From positions 248,001-312,000 of the forward strand of contig NZ_JACJUD010000007.1 of assembly GCF_014174475.1 (NCBI RefSeq): 64,000 nucleotides of DNA, in the 5' to 3' direction. This DNA is from Aquipseudomonas ullengensis. Lineage in GTDB: Bacteria; Pseudomonadota; Gammaproteobacteria; Pseudomonadales; Pseudomonadaceae. Within the stretch, counting starts at the first letter, position 1. The number at the start of each line of letters is the position of its first letter. This document shows positions 46,270 to 54,716 of this stretch, piece after piece. The notes beneath the pieces were generated by a model. That model worked only from the letters and a program-made list of their open reading frames with translations. It had not been told where the DNA came from and made no database searches. The position numbers and the translations under genes are program-made.

Positions 46270-47625
46270 TCAGCCGGCGATCAGGCTACTGGCGGCCTGG
46301 CGATGGGCTGAGATCAGGGCGGCGACGTCGAGGCCTTCGATCTGCCCGTCGATCACTCGCCAGGTGCCGCCGACCATCACCCGGTCGGCACGGTCGGCGC
46401 CGCACAGCAACAGGGCTGAGAGCGGATCGTGGCTGCCGGAGAAGCGCAGCCCGTCGAGCTTGAACAGCGCCAGGTCAGCCTGTTTGCCGACGGCCAGCTC
46501 GCCGATGTCGCTGCGCCCGAGCAGCTTCGCCGAGCCGCGGGTGGCCCAGCCGAGGGCCAGTTCCGGAGTGATCTTCTCGGCGCCGTAGCGCAGGCGCTGC
46601 AGATAGAGCGCCTGGCGCGCTTCGAGGATCATGTTCGAGGCGTCGTTGGAGGCCGAGCCGTCCACGCCGAGGCCAATCGGCGCGCCGGCCGCCTCCAGTT
46701 CCAGGGTCGGGCAGATGCCCGAGGCCAGGCGCATGTTCGAGCTGGGGCAGTGGCAGATGCCAGTGCCGGCGGCGCCCAAGCGGGCAATTTCCTCGGCGTT
46801 GAAGTGGATGCCATGGGCGAGCCAGGTGCGGGGGCCGAGCCAACCGACGCTGTCTAGGTAATCGACGGTGCGCAGGCCGAAGCGCTGCAGGCAGAAGTCT
46901 TCTTCGTCGAGGGTTTCCGCCAGGTGGGTGTGCAGGCGCACGTCTTCACGCACCGCCATTTCGGCACTCGCCTGCATGATCTCGGTGGTCACCGAGAAGG
47001 GTGAGCAGGGCGCCAGGGCGATCTGGATCTGCGCACCGGCACCGCGTTGGTGGTACTGGCGGATCAGGCGCTGGCTGTCATCGAGGATGACTTGGCCTTG
47101 CTGCACGGTTTGCTGGGGCGGCAGGCCGCCGTCGGCTTCGCCCAGGGTCATCGAGCCACGGGTGAGCATGGCGCGCATGCCCAGCTCGCGCACGGCCTCG
47201 ACCTGCACGTCGATGGCATCCTCCAGGCCCGCCGGGAACAGGTAATGGTGATCGGCCGCCGTGGTGCAACCGGACAACAGCAGCTCGGCCAGCGCCACGC
47301 GGCAGGCCAGCGCGAGCTTTTGCGGGGTCAGCCGTGCCCACACCGGGTACAGCGTCTTCAGCCAGGGGAACAACGGTTGGTTGACCACCGGCGCCCAGGC
47401 GCGGGTGAGGGTCTGGTAGAAGTGATGGTGGGTGTTGATCAGACCCGGCAGCACCACATGCTGGCTGGCGTCGAACACCTGGGCGCAAGGTTGCGCGGGC
47501 ACCTGGCCGGCGGCCAGCAGTTCGACGATGACGCCATCGGCAATGACCAGGCCGCCACGGGCATCCTGGTCATTGGCGGTGAAGATGGCTTGCGGGTTCT
47601 TGATCCAGGTACGGGGTGCGGACAC
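46270..47625 (-). CDS. 8-oxoguanine deaminase
   Basis: The 451-residue amidohydrolase removes the exocyclic amine of 8-oxoguanine to give urate, feeding the damaged base straight into this pathway. Metal ligands appear as H-x-H in NTHHHFYQ (His66, His68), HTHLAET, HGIHF and the Asp in GVDGSASND. From memory it is collinear with PAO1 PA0142, which was characterised as an 8-oxoguanine deaminase. The gene starts with GTG at 47625, with AGGAGCC just upstream. Cytosine or isoguanine deaminase are less likely alternatives. Confidence 0.88.
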   Translation of the reverse strand: MSAPRTWIKNPQAIFTANDQDARGGLVIADGVIVELLAAGQVPAQPCAQVFDASQHVVLPGLINTHHHFYQTLTRAWAPVVNQPLFPWLKTLYPVWARLTPQKLALACRVALAELLLSGCTTAADHHYLFPAGLEDAIDVQVEAVRELGMRAMLTRGSMTLGEADGGLPPQQTVQQGQVILDDSQRLIRQYHQRGAGAQIQIALAPCSPFSVTTEIMQASAEMAVREDVRLHTHLAETLDEEDFCLQRFGLRTVDYLDSVGWLGPRTWLAHGIHFNAEEIARLGAAGTGICHCPSSNMRLASGICPTLELEAAGAPIGLGVDGSASNDASNMILEARQALYLQRLRYGAEKITPELALGWATRGSAKLLGRSDIGELAVGKQADLALFKLDGLRFSGSHDPLSALLLCGADRADRVMVGGTWRVIDGQIEGLDVAALISAHRQAASSLIAG

Positions 47626-47706
47626 GGCCGGCTCCTCTGAAAGTGACGTTCAGGTTGGCCAGCTCAGTTATGCCCTGTCTGCTGATCCAGGGGCGCGTGG
47701 CGCGCG

Positions 47707-48393
47707 TTACCAGGGAATGGTTTGGCCCTGGTAGTCGATGAAGTGGTGACCACCGCGACCGGCGTAGAGCTCGATCTGCTGGACCAGGCCCTGGCAACTG
47801 CTGGCGATGTCGAGGGTGGCGCCGGGGCCGCCCATGTCGGTCTTGACCCAGCCCGGGTGCAGCGACAGCACCGTGGGACGGGGCTCGGCCAGGGTGCAGA
47901 CGAAACTGTTGGTCAGCGAGTTCAGTGCTGCCTTGCTGGCCTTGTACAGGCCCAGGTCATTGCCTTCCGGGATGGTCACGCTGCCCAGCACCGAACTCAT
48001 GAACGCCAGCACGCCGGTTTGTGGGCGAACTTGCGCGACCAGTCGCTCGGCCAGGCGGATCGGCGCGACCACGTTGGTCATGAACAGCTGGCCCAGCTCG
48101 GCTGCGGTGGCGGCGCTGCTGGACTGGTGCGCGGGGCCGAGGATCCCGGCGTTGACGAAGAGCAGGTCGAACACTTGGCCGTGCAGGCGCCGGGCGAGTG
48201 CATCCAGTGCCTGCGCATCGTCGATGTCGAGGGTTTCGATACGCACCCCGTCCAGCGCCTGCAAGGCGCTGGCGCCGTCCGGGTTGCGCACGGTGGCGGT
48301 GACCTGCCAGCCGTCAGCATGCAGTTGCTGCACCAGGCCCAGGCCGAGGCCGCGCGAGGCGCCGATGATCAGGGCGTTCCGGTTCGAGTTCAT
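47707..48393 (-). CDS. SDR-family oxidoreductase of the C-factor/short type
   Basis: A 228-residue atypical short-chain dehydrogenase with the nucleotide motif IGASRGLGLG near residue 10, VNAGI (for NNAG), catalytic Ser in FMSSVLGS, Tyr-x3-Lys in YKASK and the late segment LHPGWVKTDMGG. It is the CsgA/sniffer type. Its function inside the purine island is unknown; it may simply be a passenger. Start ATG 48393 follows GGAGTGACG. It lies between the importer permease and 8-oxoguanine deaminase genes on the same strand. Confidence 0.88.
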   Translation of the reverse strand: MNSNRNALIIGASRGLGLGLVQQLHADGWQVTATVRNPDGASALQALDGVRIETLDIDDAQALDALARRLHGQVFDLLFVNAGILGPAHQSSSAATAAELGQLFMTNVVAPIRLAERLVAQVRPQTGVLAFMSSVLGSVTIPEGNDLGLYKASKAALNSLTNSFVCTLAEPRPTVLSLHPGWVKTDMGGPGATLDIASSCQGLVQQIELYAGRGGHHFIDYQGQTIPW

Positions 48394-48429
48394 GGCGTCA
48401 CTCCGCTGGGCAAAGATGCCAAGCATAAC

Positions 48430-48460
48430 GCCGTGCGGGCGTTGCAGTCGCCTGCACGGC
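48430..48460 (-). terminator. Hairpin ending the purine importer operon
   Basis: GCCGTGCGGGCG pairs with CGCCTGCACGGC (one G.T pair) around a 7-base loop, 5 bases after the permease stop; GTTATGCTT follows on the minus strand. Confidence 0.65.
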
Positions 48461-48465
48461 GCGTC

Positions 48466-49392
48466 TCAATGCCCGGGCTTCCACGGCTGGCCGAGGGAAA
48501 CCGGGGCGAACAGGCGGGTCTTGATCGCATCGCGGGAGAGGATCACCAGCACCAGGATGGTCGCCACGTAAGGCAGCATCGCCAGCAGGTTGGACGGGAC
48601 GCTGATGCCGATGCCCTGGGCCACCAGGTGCAGGATGCTGGCCAGGCCGAACAGGTAGGCGCCGAGCAGCACGCGGAACACTCGCCAACTGGCGAACACC
48701 ACCAGGGCCAGGGCGATCCAGCCGCGCCCGGCGCTCATGTTTTCTGCCCACATCGGCGTGTAGGCCAGCGACAAGTAGGCCCCGGCCATGCCGGCCATGG
48801 CGCCGCCGAACAGCACCGCCAGGGTGCGCACGCGCAGCACGGGCAGGCCCATGGCGCTGGCCGCGTCGGGGTTCTCGCCGACGGCCTGGAGAATCAGGCC
48901 GATGCGGCTTTTCAGCAGCACCCAGGCGATCAGAGCGAACAGGGCGAAGGACAGGTAGACCAGCACATCCTGCTTGAACAGCATGTGGCCGATCAGCGGA
49001 ATGTCGCTGAGCAGGGGAATGGCCACCGGCTCGAAACCACTGAGCGGCTTGCCGACCCAGGCGCTGCCGATGAAGGCCGACAGGCCGATGCCGAAAATGG
49101 TCAGGGCCAGGCCGGTGGCCACCTGGTTGGCCTGGCAACCCAGGGCCACCAGGGCGAACAGCGAGGCCAGCAGCATGCCTGCCAGGCAGGCCAGCAGCAC
49201 GCCAAGCCAGAGGCTGCCGGTGGCGAAGGCGACGATGAAGCCGACCACCGCGCCGAACAGCATCATGCCTTCCTGGCCGAGGTTGAGTACGCCGCTTTTC
49301 TCGCAGATCAGTTCGCCGAGCGCGACCAGCAGCAGCGGCGTACCGCAGCGCACCATGGCAAACAGGATGTTGCCGAGCAGTTCCATGTCCAT
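48466..49392 (-). CDS. ABC importer permease (NupQ/BmpC type)
   Basis: The 308-residue inner-membrane permease has about eight to ten hydrophobic segments and the BPD_transp_2 pattern: CGTPLLLVALGELICEKSG, LNLGQEGMMLFGAVVGF and the coupling segment GENPDAASAMGLPVLRVR that contacts the ATPase. With the NupP-type partner it moves purine nucleosides or bases. Start ATG at 49392; its own ribosome site is weak, and it follows a 14-codon frame that may deliver ribosomes. Last gene of the importer operon. Confidence 0.92.
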   Translation of the reverse strand: MDMELLGNILFAMVRCGTPLLLVALGELICEKSGVLNLGQEGMMLFGAVVGFIVAFATGSLWLGVLLACLAGMLLASLFALVALGCQANQVATGLALTIFGIGLSAFIGSAWVGKPLSGFEPVAIPLLSDIPLIGHMLFKQDVLVYLSFALFALIAWVLLKSRIGLILQAVGENPDAASAMGLPVLRVRTLAVLFGGAMAGMAGAYLSLAYTPMWAENMSAGRGWIALALVVFASWRVFRVLLGAYLFGLASILHLVAQGIGISVPSNLLAMLPYVATILVLVILSRDAIKTRLFAPVSLGQPWKPGH

Positions 49393-49395
49393 CAG

Positions 49396-49440
49396 TCAGA
49401 TCTCGCAAGCGGTGAGCAGGGGGAGGTGCAGGTGCTTCAT
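49396..49440 (-). CDS. 14-codon coupling ORF between the two permease genes
   Basis: Reading the minus strand, ATG at 49440 opens MKHLHLPLLTACEI and stops at 49396-49398, three bases before the next permease ATG at 49392. A perfect AGGAGG lies at 49448-49453 with a 7-base spacer, and the ATG overlaps the upstream permease stop (ATGA). The strong signal suggests translation of this mini-ORF couples the two permeases. The peptide itself has no recognised function. Confidence 0.5.
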   Translation of the reverse strand: MKHLHLPLLTACEI

Positions 49441-50543
49441 GCCAGTGCCTCCTGCGCTTTGCCGTCGGCCTGCGGCTTGCGCCACCAGGCCTTGAAACGC
49501 AGGCGATAGAGGATCAGCACATCGCAGGCGAGGAGGAAGAACAGCATCATCCCCTGGAACAGTTCGGTCAGGGATTGCGGCAGGTTGAGCTGCATCTGCG
49601 CGTTTTCCCCGCCCAGGTAGAGCAGCGCCATGAGCAGACCGGCGAACAGGATGCCGAGCGGGTTGAGGCGCCCGAGGAAGGCCACGGTGATGGCCGCATA
49701 GCCATAGCCTGGCGACACCTGTGGCACCAGTTGGCCGATCGGCCCGGTGACTTCGCTGACCCCGGCCAGGCCGGCCAGGCCGCCGCTGATCAACATGGCC
49801 AGCCAGACCAGGCGCTTCTCGCGAAAGCCCATCAGCCCGGCGGCGCGACGGTCGAGGCCGAGCACCTTGATCTGGAAACCCATGAAGCTCTTCGACAGCA
49901 GCACCCACACCGCCACGACGGCGAGCAGCACGAAGTACAGGCCGGCATGCACGCGGCCATCCTCGAACAGCTGCGGCAGGCGACTGGCATCACCGAACAT
50001 GGCCGACTCGGGGAAGCTGAAGCCGTTCGGGTCCTTCAGCGGGCCGTGGACGAAGTACAGCAGCAGGTTGAGGGCGATGTAGTTGAGCATGATGGTGGTG
50101 AGGATTTCGTTGGCGTTGAACTGCGTGCGCAGCCACGCCGCCAGCGCGCCCCAGGCGGCGCCAGCGAGGGTGCCGATGACGATTACGCCGGCCAGTGCCC
50201 AGCGGCTTTCCCAGTCGATGATGTGCACCGCCAGGGCGCTGCCGGCCAGGGCGCCGATCAGCAGTTGACCCTCGGCACCGATGTTCCAGATGCGCGCCTG
50301 GTAGGCGACCGCCAGGCCGAGGGCGCAAAGCAGGATCGGCAGGGCCTTGATCAGCAGCTCGGAGACGCCGTAGAGGTCCTGGATCGGCTCGATCAGCAAG
50401 GTGTGGAAGGTCGCCAGCGGCGGATGGCCGAGGGCGGCGAACAGCAGGCTACCGCACAGCAACGTGAGCAGGCCGGCCAGCAGGGGCGAGAGCAGCAACA
50501 TGCGACGCGATTGCTGCAAACGTGGTTCAAGAGTGAGGAACAT
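49437..50543 (-). CDS. ABC importer permease (NupP/BmpB type)
   Basis: The 368-residue permease has about ten hydrophobic helices and the BPD_transp_2 pattern, with LAVAYQARIWNIGAEGQLLIGAL and the ATPase-coupling segment GLDRRAAGLMGFREKRLVW. It forms a heteromeric channel with the following NupQ-type permease. It begins 11 bp after the ATPase stop. GAAGAGA lies upstream of the ATG at 50543. Its C-terminal coding end carries the AGGAGG that serves the 14-codon frame. Confidence 0.92.
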   Translation of the reverse strand: MFLTLEPRLQQSRRMLLLSPLLAGLLTLLCGSLLFAALGHPPLATFHTLLIEPIQDLYGVSELLIKALPILLCALGLAVAYQARIWNIGAEGQLLIGALAGSALAVHIIDWESRWALAGVIVIGTLAGAAWGALAAWLRTQFNANEILTTIMLNYIALNLLLYFVHGPLKDPNGFSFPESAMFGDASRLPQLFEDGRVHAGLYFVLLAVVAVWVLLSKSFMGFQIKVLGLDRRAAGLMGFREKRLVWLAMLISGGLAGLAGVSEVTGPIGQLVPQVSPGYGYAAITVAFLGRLNPLGILFAGLLMALLYLGGENAQMQLNLPQSLTELFQGMMLFFLLACDVLILYRLRFKAWWRKPQADGKAQEALA

Positions 50544-50554
50544 CGGCAGTCTCT

Positions 50555-52096
50555 TCAGGCAGCGGCTTGCGGGTTGTCGAATTGACCAGCCATCCAGCGA
50601 CCGACTTCGGCCACCGTGGTGTCAGCGGTGGCTTTCAGCGGGGATAGCTGGCCGCTGCACAGGGCACCGATGCGGTCGCTGATCTGGAACAGTTCATCGA
50701 GGTCTTCGGAAATCACCAGGATCGCCCCGCCGGCATCGCGCAGGGCGATCATGGCGCGGTGGATGGTGGCGGCTGCGCCGACGTCGACGCCCCAGGTCGG
50801 GTGCGCGGCGATCAGCAGCTTGGGCTCCTGCATCACTTCGCGGCCGAGGATGAATTTCTGCAGGTTGCCGCCCGACAGGCTGCGCGCCGGGGTTTGCGCA
50901 TCCGGGGTCTTGACCCCGAAACGGCGGATGATTTCGTTGGCCAGCTTGAGCACCTTCTTGCGGCGGATCAGGCCATAGTCGATCAGGCCGAGGTGGAAGG
51001 AGGCGAGCAGGGCGTTGTCGGACAGGCTCATGTCCGGCACCGCGCCGTGGCCCAGGCGCTCGGCGGGGACGAAGGCCATGCCCAGGCGTCGGCGGGCGTC
51101 GGGGTGCAGGTTGGCCACCGGGCCGCCGTCGATGGTGATGCGCTCACGCTCGCCGTAGGCCAGCCGCTCTTCGCCGCTGAGCAGCGCGAGCAGCGCATCC
51201 TGGCCATTGCCGGCGACCCCGGCGATGCCGACGATCTCGCCGCTGCGTACTTCCAGGCGCAGGTTGCTCAGGGACGAACCGAACGGGTCGCTGTTGTTCC
51301 AGCTCAGGTCGTCCACGCGCAGGCGCGTCAGCCCACCCTGGACTTTCGGGTAGCTGGCTTCCAGGCCTTCGGCGTCGCCGACCATCAGCCGCGCCAGTTG
51401 CAGGTCGCTGCACTGGTTGGGGATGCACTGCCCGGAAACCCGGCCGCCGCGCAGCACCGTGGCGGTGTCGCAGAGGGCGCGTACTTCACCCAGCTTGTGG
51501 CTGATGAAGAGAATGCTGCAGCCCTCGCTCGCCAGGTGCTTGAGGGTGACGAACAGCTCGTCGACCTCCTGTGGGGTGAGCACCGAGGTCGGCTCATCCA
51601 GGATCAGCAGGCGGATGTCCTGCATCAGGCAGCGGATGATCTCCACGCGCTGACGCTCGCCGATCGACAGGCTGTGCACCAGGCGCTGCGGATCGACCTG
51701 CATGCCGTAGCGCGCTGACACCTCGCGGATGCGCGGCTCCAGCTGGCGCGGCGTACCGGCGGCCGTGCCCAGGGCCAGGGCGATGTTTTCCGCCACGCTG
51801 AGGGTCTCGAACAGCGAGAAGTGCTGGAAGACCATGCCGATGCCCAGGTCGCGCGCTTGCGCCGGGTCCTTGATCTGCACTGCCTGGCCCTGCCAGACAA
51901 TGCGCCCGGAATCGGGCTGGGTTACCCCGTAGATGATCTTCATCAGGGTGCTTTTGCCTGCACCGTTCTCGCCGAGCAGGGCGTGGATTTCACCGGGAGC
52001 GATGCTCAGGTCGATGGCGTCGTTGGCCAGGCAGCCGGGGTAGCGCTTGGTGATGGCGTGCAGTTCCAGGCGGGAGGCGGGCGGGCTGGAAGACAT
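50555..52096 (-). CDS. ABC importer double ATPase (NupO/BmpD type)
   Basis: One 513-residue polypeptide with two ABC domains energises the purine importer. The first half is canonical: GENGAGKST Walker A, SIGERQR signature and LLILDEPT Walker B. The second has the degenerate site usual for this sugar/nucleoside class: GVAGNGQDA in place of Walker A, intact LSGGNLQK and LLIAAHPTWG. First gene of the operon, with a RutR-type operator 48 bases upstream of the ATG at 52096. Confidence 0.94.
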   Translation of the reverse strand: MSSSPPASRLELHAITKRYPGCLANDAIDLSIAPGEIHALLGENGAGKSTLMKIIYGVTQPDSGRIVWQGQAVQIKDPAQARDLGIGMVFQHFSLFETLSVAENIALALGTAAGTPRQLEPRIREVSARYGMQVDPQRLVHSLSIGERQRVEIIRCLMQDIRLLILDEPTSVLTPQEVDELFVTLKHLASEGCSILFISHKLGEVRALCDTATVLRGGRVSGQCIPNQCSDLQLARLMVGDAEGLEASYPKVQGGLTRLRVDDLSWNNSDPFGSSLSNLRLEVRSGEIVGIAGVAGNGQDALLALLSGEERLAYGERERITIDGGPVANLHPDARRRLGMAFVPAERLGHGAVPDMSLSDNALLASFHLGLIDYGLIRRKKVLKLANEIIRRFGVKTPDAQTPARSLSGGNLQKFILGREVMQEPKLLIAAHPTWGVDVGAAATIHRAMIALRDAGGAILVISEDLDELFQISDRIGALCSGQLSPLKATADTTVAEVGRWMAGQFDNPQAAA

Positions 52097-52143
52097 GGTG
52101 AACTCACTGCGAGGTGGTAGGTTGAGTTGGCTAAAGCAAAAAC

Positions 52144-52159
52144 TTGGCCAGGTGGTCAG
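52144..52159. promoter_or_regulatory. RutR-like operator upstream of the importer operon
   Basis: TTGGCCAGGTGGTCAG matches 12 of 14 defined bases of TTGACCANNTGGTCAA. It is in the promoter of the ATPase gene and downstream of the TetR gene. Confidence 0.7.
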
Positions 52160-52258
52160 AAAGAGTCGATGGCGCGGTTTTCCAGGCTGCACGGGCATGG
52201 CGTTGGCACGATTGCGGAGCAGGGCGCGGCGACGCTGGTCATTCCTGGTGCGTGTGCT

Positions 52259-52918
52259 TCAGGCCGGTGGTTGCAGGCCGCAGCCCTTGAGGATGATGTG
52301 GGTGAGGGTCTGGCAGGCGCTGTCGAAGTCGCTCTGCTGCAGGCTGTCCTTGCCGTTGACCTGGCAGATCTGCGCGGCGAAGTCGGCGTAGTGCTGGGTG
52401 CTGCCCCACAGCAGGAAGATCAGATGTTCGGGGGTAACCGGGTCGATCTTCCCTGCATCAATCCAGCCCTGGAACACCGCTGCCCGGCTGTTGAACCAGG
52501 TGCGATAGTCCTGGTTGAAGTACTGGCTCAGGTGCGGCCCGCCGCTGATCACTTCCATGGCGAAGATGCGTGAGGCCTGCGGATGGTGACGGGAGAACTC
52601 CAGCTTGGCCTGGATGTAGTGCGACAGCGCCAGGGCCGGGTCGTCGTCCACGGTGAGGTTGTTGAAGGTGCTGTCCCACAGCTCGATGATGTTGGCCAGG
52701 GTCGCCAGATACAGGCCCAGCTTGTTGCTGAAGTAGTAGTGCAGGTTGGCCTTGGGCAAGCCGGCCTTGAGGGCGATGGTGTTCATGCTGGTGCCCTTGA
52801 AGCCGTTGCGGGCGAACTCTTCTTCGGCCGCGAGGAGGATCACTTCCTCGTTCTTCTGGCGGATGCGCCCAGCGGGTTTTTCCGTGCTGATGTTGTGTGC
52901 GGGGACGAAGAAATTCAT
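52259..52918 (-). CDS. RutR-like TetR-family regulator of purine genes
   Basis: The 219-residue repressor has a TetR helix-turn-helix near the N terminus (EEEFARNGFKGTSMNTIA; GLPKANLHYYFSNKLGLYL) and a C-terminal domain strikingly like E. coli RutR, including PEHLIFLLWGSTQHYADFAAQ and HHPQASRIFAMEV. RutR binds uracil/thymine and recognises TTGACCANNTGGTCAA; near-matches flank this gene's neighbours. Here the effector is probably a purine catabolite. Start ATG 52918; the ribosome site is weak. Confidence 0.93.
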   Translation of the reverse strand: MNFFVPAHNISTEKPAGRIRQKNEEVILLAAEEEFARNGFKGTSMNTIALKAGLPKANLHYYFSNKLGLYLATLANIIELWDSTFNNLTVDDDPALALSHYIQAKLEFSRHHPQASRIFAMEVISGGPHLSQYFNQDYRTWFNSRAAVFQGWIDAGKIDPVTPEHLIFLLWGSTQHYADFAAQICQVNGKDSLQQSDFDSACQTLTHIILKGCGLQPPA

Positions 52919-52945
52919 GGTGCGTCTCGCTCTGTCTGAAGGCTG

Positions 52946-52969
52946 GCGGCGGGACATTGGTCCCGCCGC
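52946..52969 (-). terminator. GC hairpin after the NCS2 permease gene
   Basis: GCGGCGGGAC and GTCCCGCCGC form a perfect 10-bp stem with a 4-base loop, 17 bases after the permease stop (52987). No T-run; probable transcript end or stabiliser. Confidence 0.6.
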
Positions 52970-52986
52970 AGTGGAACGGCTGCTAC

Positions 52987-54354
52987 TCAGTGCTTACCGA
53001 GCAAGGGTTCGGCGCTGGTCGTCGGGCGCTCGGCGGGCAGTAGCAGGCTGAGCACGATGGCGGTGAGGCCGCCGCAGGTAATCGCCGAGTCGAACAGGTT
53101 CTGCACCAGCTTGGGCAGGTGATGCAGCAGGGTCGGTTGCGCCGCCACGCCCAGGCCGATGCCCAGCGAGGCGGCAATGATCAGCAGGCTGCGGCGATCC
53201 AGTTCGGCCTGGGACAGGATGCGGATACCGGCGGCCGCCACGCTGCCAAACATCACCAGGGTGGCGCCGCCGAGCACCGGCTTGGGGATCTGCTGGAGGA
53301 TCGCGCCGATCAGCGGGAACAGGCCGAGCACGAACAGCAGCGCGCCGATGTACAGGCCCACATAGCGGCTGGCCACGCCGGTGAGCTGAATCACCCCGTT
53401 GTTCTGCGCGAAGGTGGTGTTGGGGAAGGCGCTGAAGGTGGCCGCCAGCAGGCAGCTGACCCCGTCACCGAGCACGCCGCCCTTGAGCCGGCCGACATAT
53501 TCCGGGCCTTCGATCGGGCGGCGCGAGAGCATGCAGTTGGCGGTCAGGTCGCCGACGGTCTCGATCGAGCTGATCAGGTAGATCAGCGCCACCGGCAGGA
53601 AGGCGGTCCAGTCGAACGAGAAGCCGAAGCGGAATGGCAGCGGCACGCTGATCAGTGGCAGGTCGGGCAGGGCATGGGGCACCAGTTTGCCGCTGAACCA
53701 GGCGGCCAGGCTGCCGACGGCCAGGCCGATGATGATCGACGACAGGCGCACCCAGGGCTTGCTCGAGCGGTTGAGCAGGATGATGGTGGCGAGTACCAGG
53801 CTGCCCAGGGCGAGGTTGCCCGGCGCGCCGAAGTCCGGGGCGTTGAAGCCGCCGCCGAGGTCGGTGATGCCGACCTTGATCAAGCTGACGCCGATCAGGG
53901 TGATGACGATGCCGGTTACCAGTGGGGTGACGATGCGGCGCAGCTTGCCGATGAAGCGGCTGAGGACGATCTGCACGAAGGCGCCGAAGAAGCACACGCC
54001 GAAGATCATCGCCAGGATGTCCTCCGGGCTGCCGCCGCGGCTCTTGACGATGAATCCGGCCGACAGCACGGCACCGAGGAAGGCGAAGCTGGTGCCCTGC
54101 AGGCAGATCATCCCGGCGCCGATGCCGAACGGGCGGCGCGCCTGGATGAAGGTGCCGACACCGGAGACCATCAGCGCCATGCTGATCAGGTAAGGCAAGT
54201 GCGCGGCGAGACCGAGGGCCGAACCGATCACCAGGGGCGGGGTGATGATGCCGACGAAGCTGGCGAGGATGTGTTGCAGTGCGGCGAAGAGGGCAGGCAA
54301 GGGCCGGGGGCGGTCTTCCAGGCCATAGAGCAGGTCGGAGTGGTGGCTGGTCAT
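52987..54354 (-). CDS. NCS2-family xanthine/urate permease
   Basis: The 455-residue permease has about 12-14 membrane segments and belongs to the NCS2 (UraA/XanQ/UacT) family. The family signature in helix 10 reads QNNGVIQLTG, and an acidic residue in the preceding segment (SSIETVGDLTANC) occupies the purine-binding position. It probably takes up xanthine or urate with protons; which is not fixed. It lies between the RutR-like regulator and puuD, with a RutR-type operator 65 bases upstream of its ATG. Confidence 0.93.
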   Translation of the reverse strand: MTSHHSDLLYGLEDRPRPLPALFAALQHILASFVGIITPPLVIGSALGLAAHLPYLISMALMVSGVGTFIQARRPFGIGAGMICLQGTSFAFLGAVLSAGFIVKSRGGSPEDILAMIFGVCFFGAFVQIVLSRFIGKLRRIVTPLVTGIVITLIGVSLIKVGITDLGGGFNAPDFGAPGNLALGSLVLATIILLNRSSKPWVRLSSIIIGLAVGSLAAWFSGKLVPHALPDLPLISVPLPFRFGFSFDWTAFLPVALIYLISSIETVGDLTANCMLSRRPIEGPEYVGRLKGGVLGDGVSCLLAATFSAFPNTTFAQNNGVIQLTGVASRYVGLYIGALLFVLGLFPLIGAILQQIPKPVLGGATLVMFGSVAAAGIRILSQAELDRRSLLIIAASLGIGLGVAAQPTLLHHLPKLVQNLFDSAITCGGLTAIVLSLLLPAERPTTSAEPLLGKH

Positions 54355-54419
54355 TTCGGGTCTCGAACTCGGGTGCTGGAATCGGCCTTGCGGTCGGATG
54401 ACAGCGTACTTGCAAGTTC

Positions 54420-54435
54420 TTGACCAATTGATCAG
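54420..54435. promoter_or_regulatory. RutR-like operator upstream of the NCS2 permease
   Basis: TTGACCAATTGATCAG matches 12 of 14 defined bases of TTGACCANNTGGTCAA, 65 bases upstream of the permease ATG. Confidence 0.68.
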
Positions 54436-54505
54436 TAAAGACGTTTCAGCCTTTATTTACGTGGCCTGCAGGCTGGTGCGCCTGGTCGGTTCACTGGCTG
54501 AATGT

Positions 54506-54540
54506 GCCCGCTGAGGGTGCGGGCTGCACCCTCAGTGGGC
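54506..54540. terminator. Long hairpin downstream of puuD
   Basis: GCCCGCTGAGGGTGC pairs with GCACCCTCAGTGGGC (one G.T) around a 5-base loop, about 180 bases past the puuD stop. No T-run, so its terminator function is not certain. Confidence 0.6.
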
Positions 54541-54716
54541 AGCTGTAGTGGCTGTTTGTGATCTGCTGACAAGGGCCAAGACTGTGCTTGCTCAGGCTTG
54601 CGCTTGGTTCGGTTTCAGGGCGCTTTGAACAATCCGTCATTGCTGCTCTGGCGGGAGTCCAGATGCACCGTGGCACCTGGGCTCCCACCTTCGGGGGAGC
54701 GACGGTCTGTGGGCTC

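Larger units (their letters stand above)
54355..54716. other. Promoter and terminator gap between the NCS2 permease and puuD
   Basis: This 362-bp gap has no gene. It holds the RutR-like operator at 54420-54435 near the permease start and a strong hairpin at 54506-54540. Nothing else is evident. Confidence 0.7.

Noticed and set aside
47640..47680. TTGGCCAGCTCAGTT upstream of the 8-oxoguanine deaminase gene
   Set aside because: Left half only; the right half does not match the operator, so I did not list it as a site.
47722..49509. 595-codon plus-strand frame opposite the SDR and permease genes
   Set aside because: Gln/His/Gly-rich antisense shadow spanning two real genes and their gap, so it cannot be a true protein.
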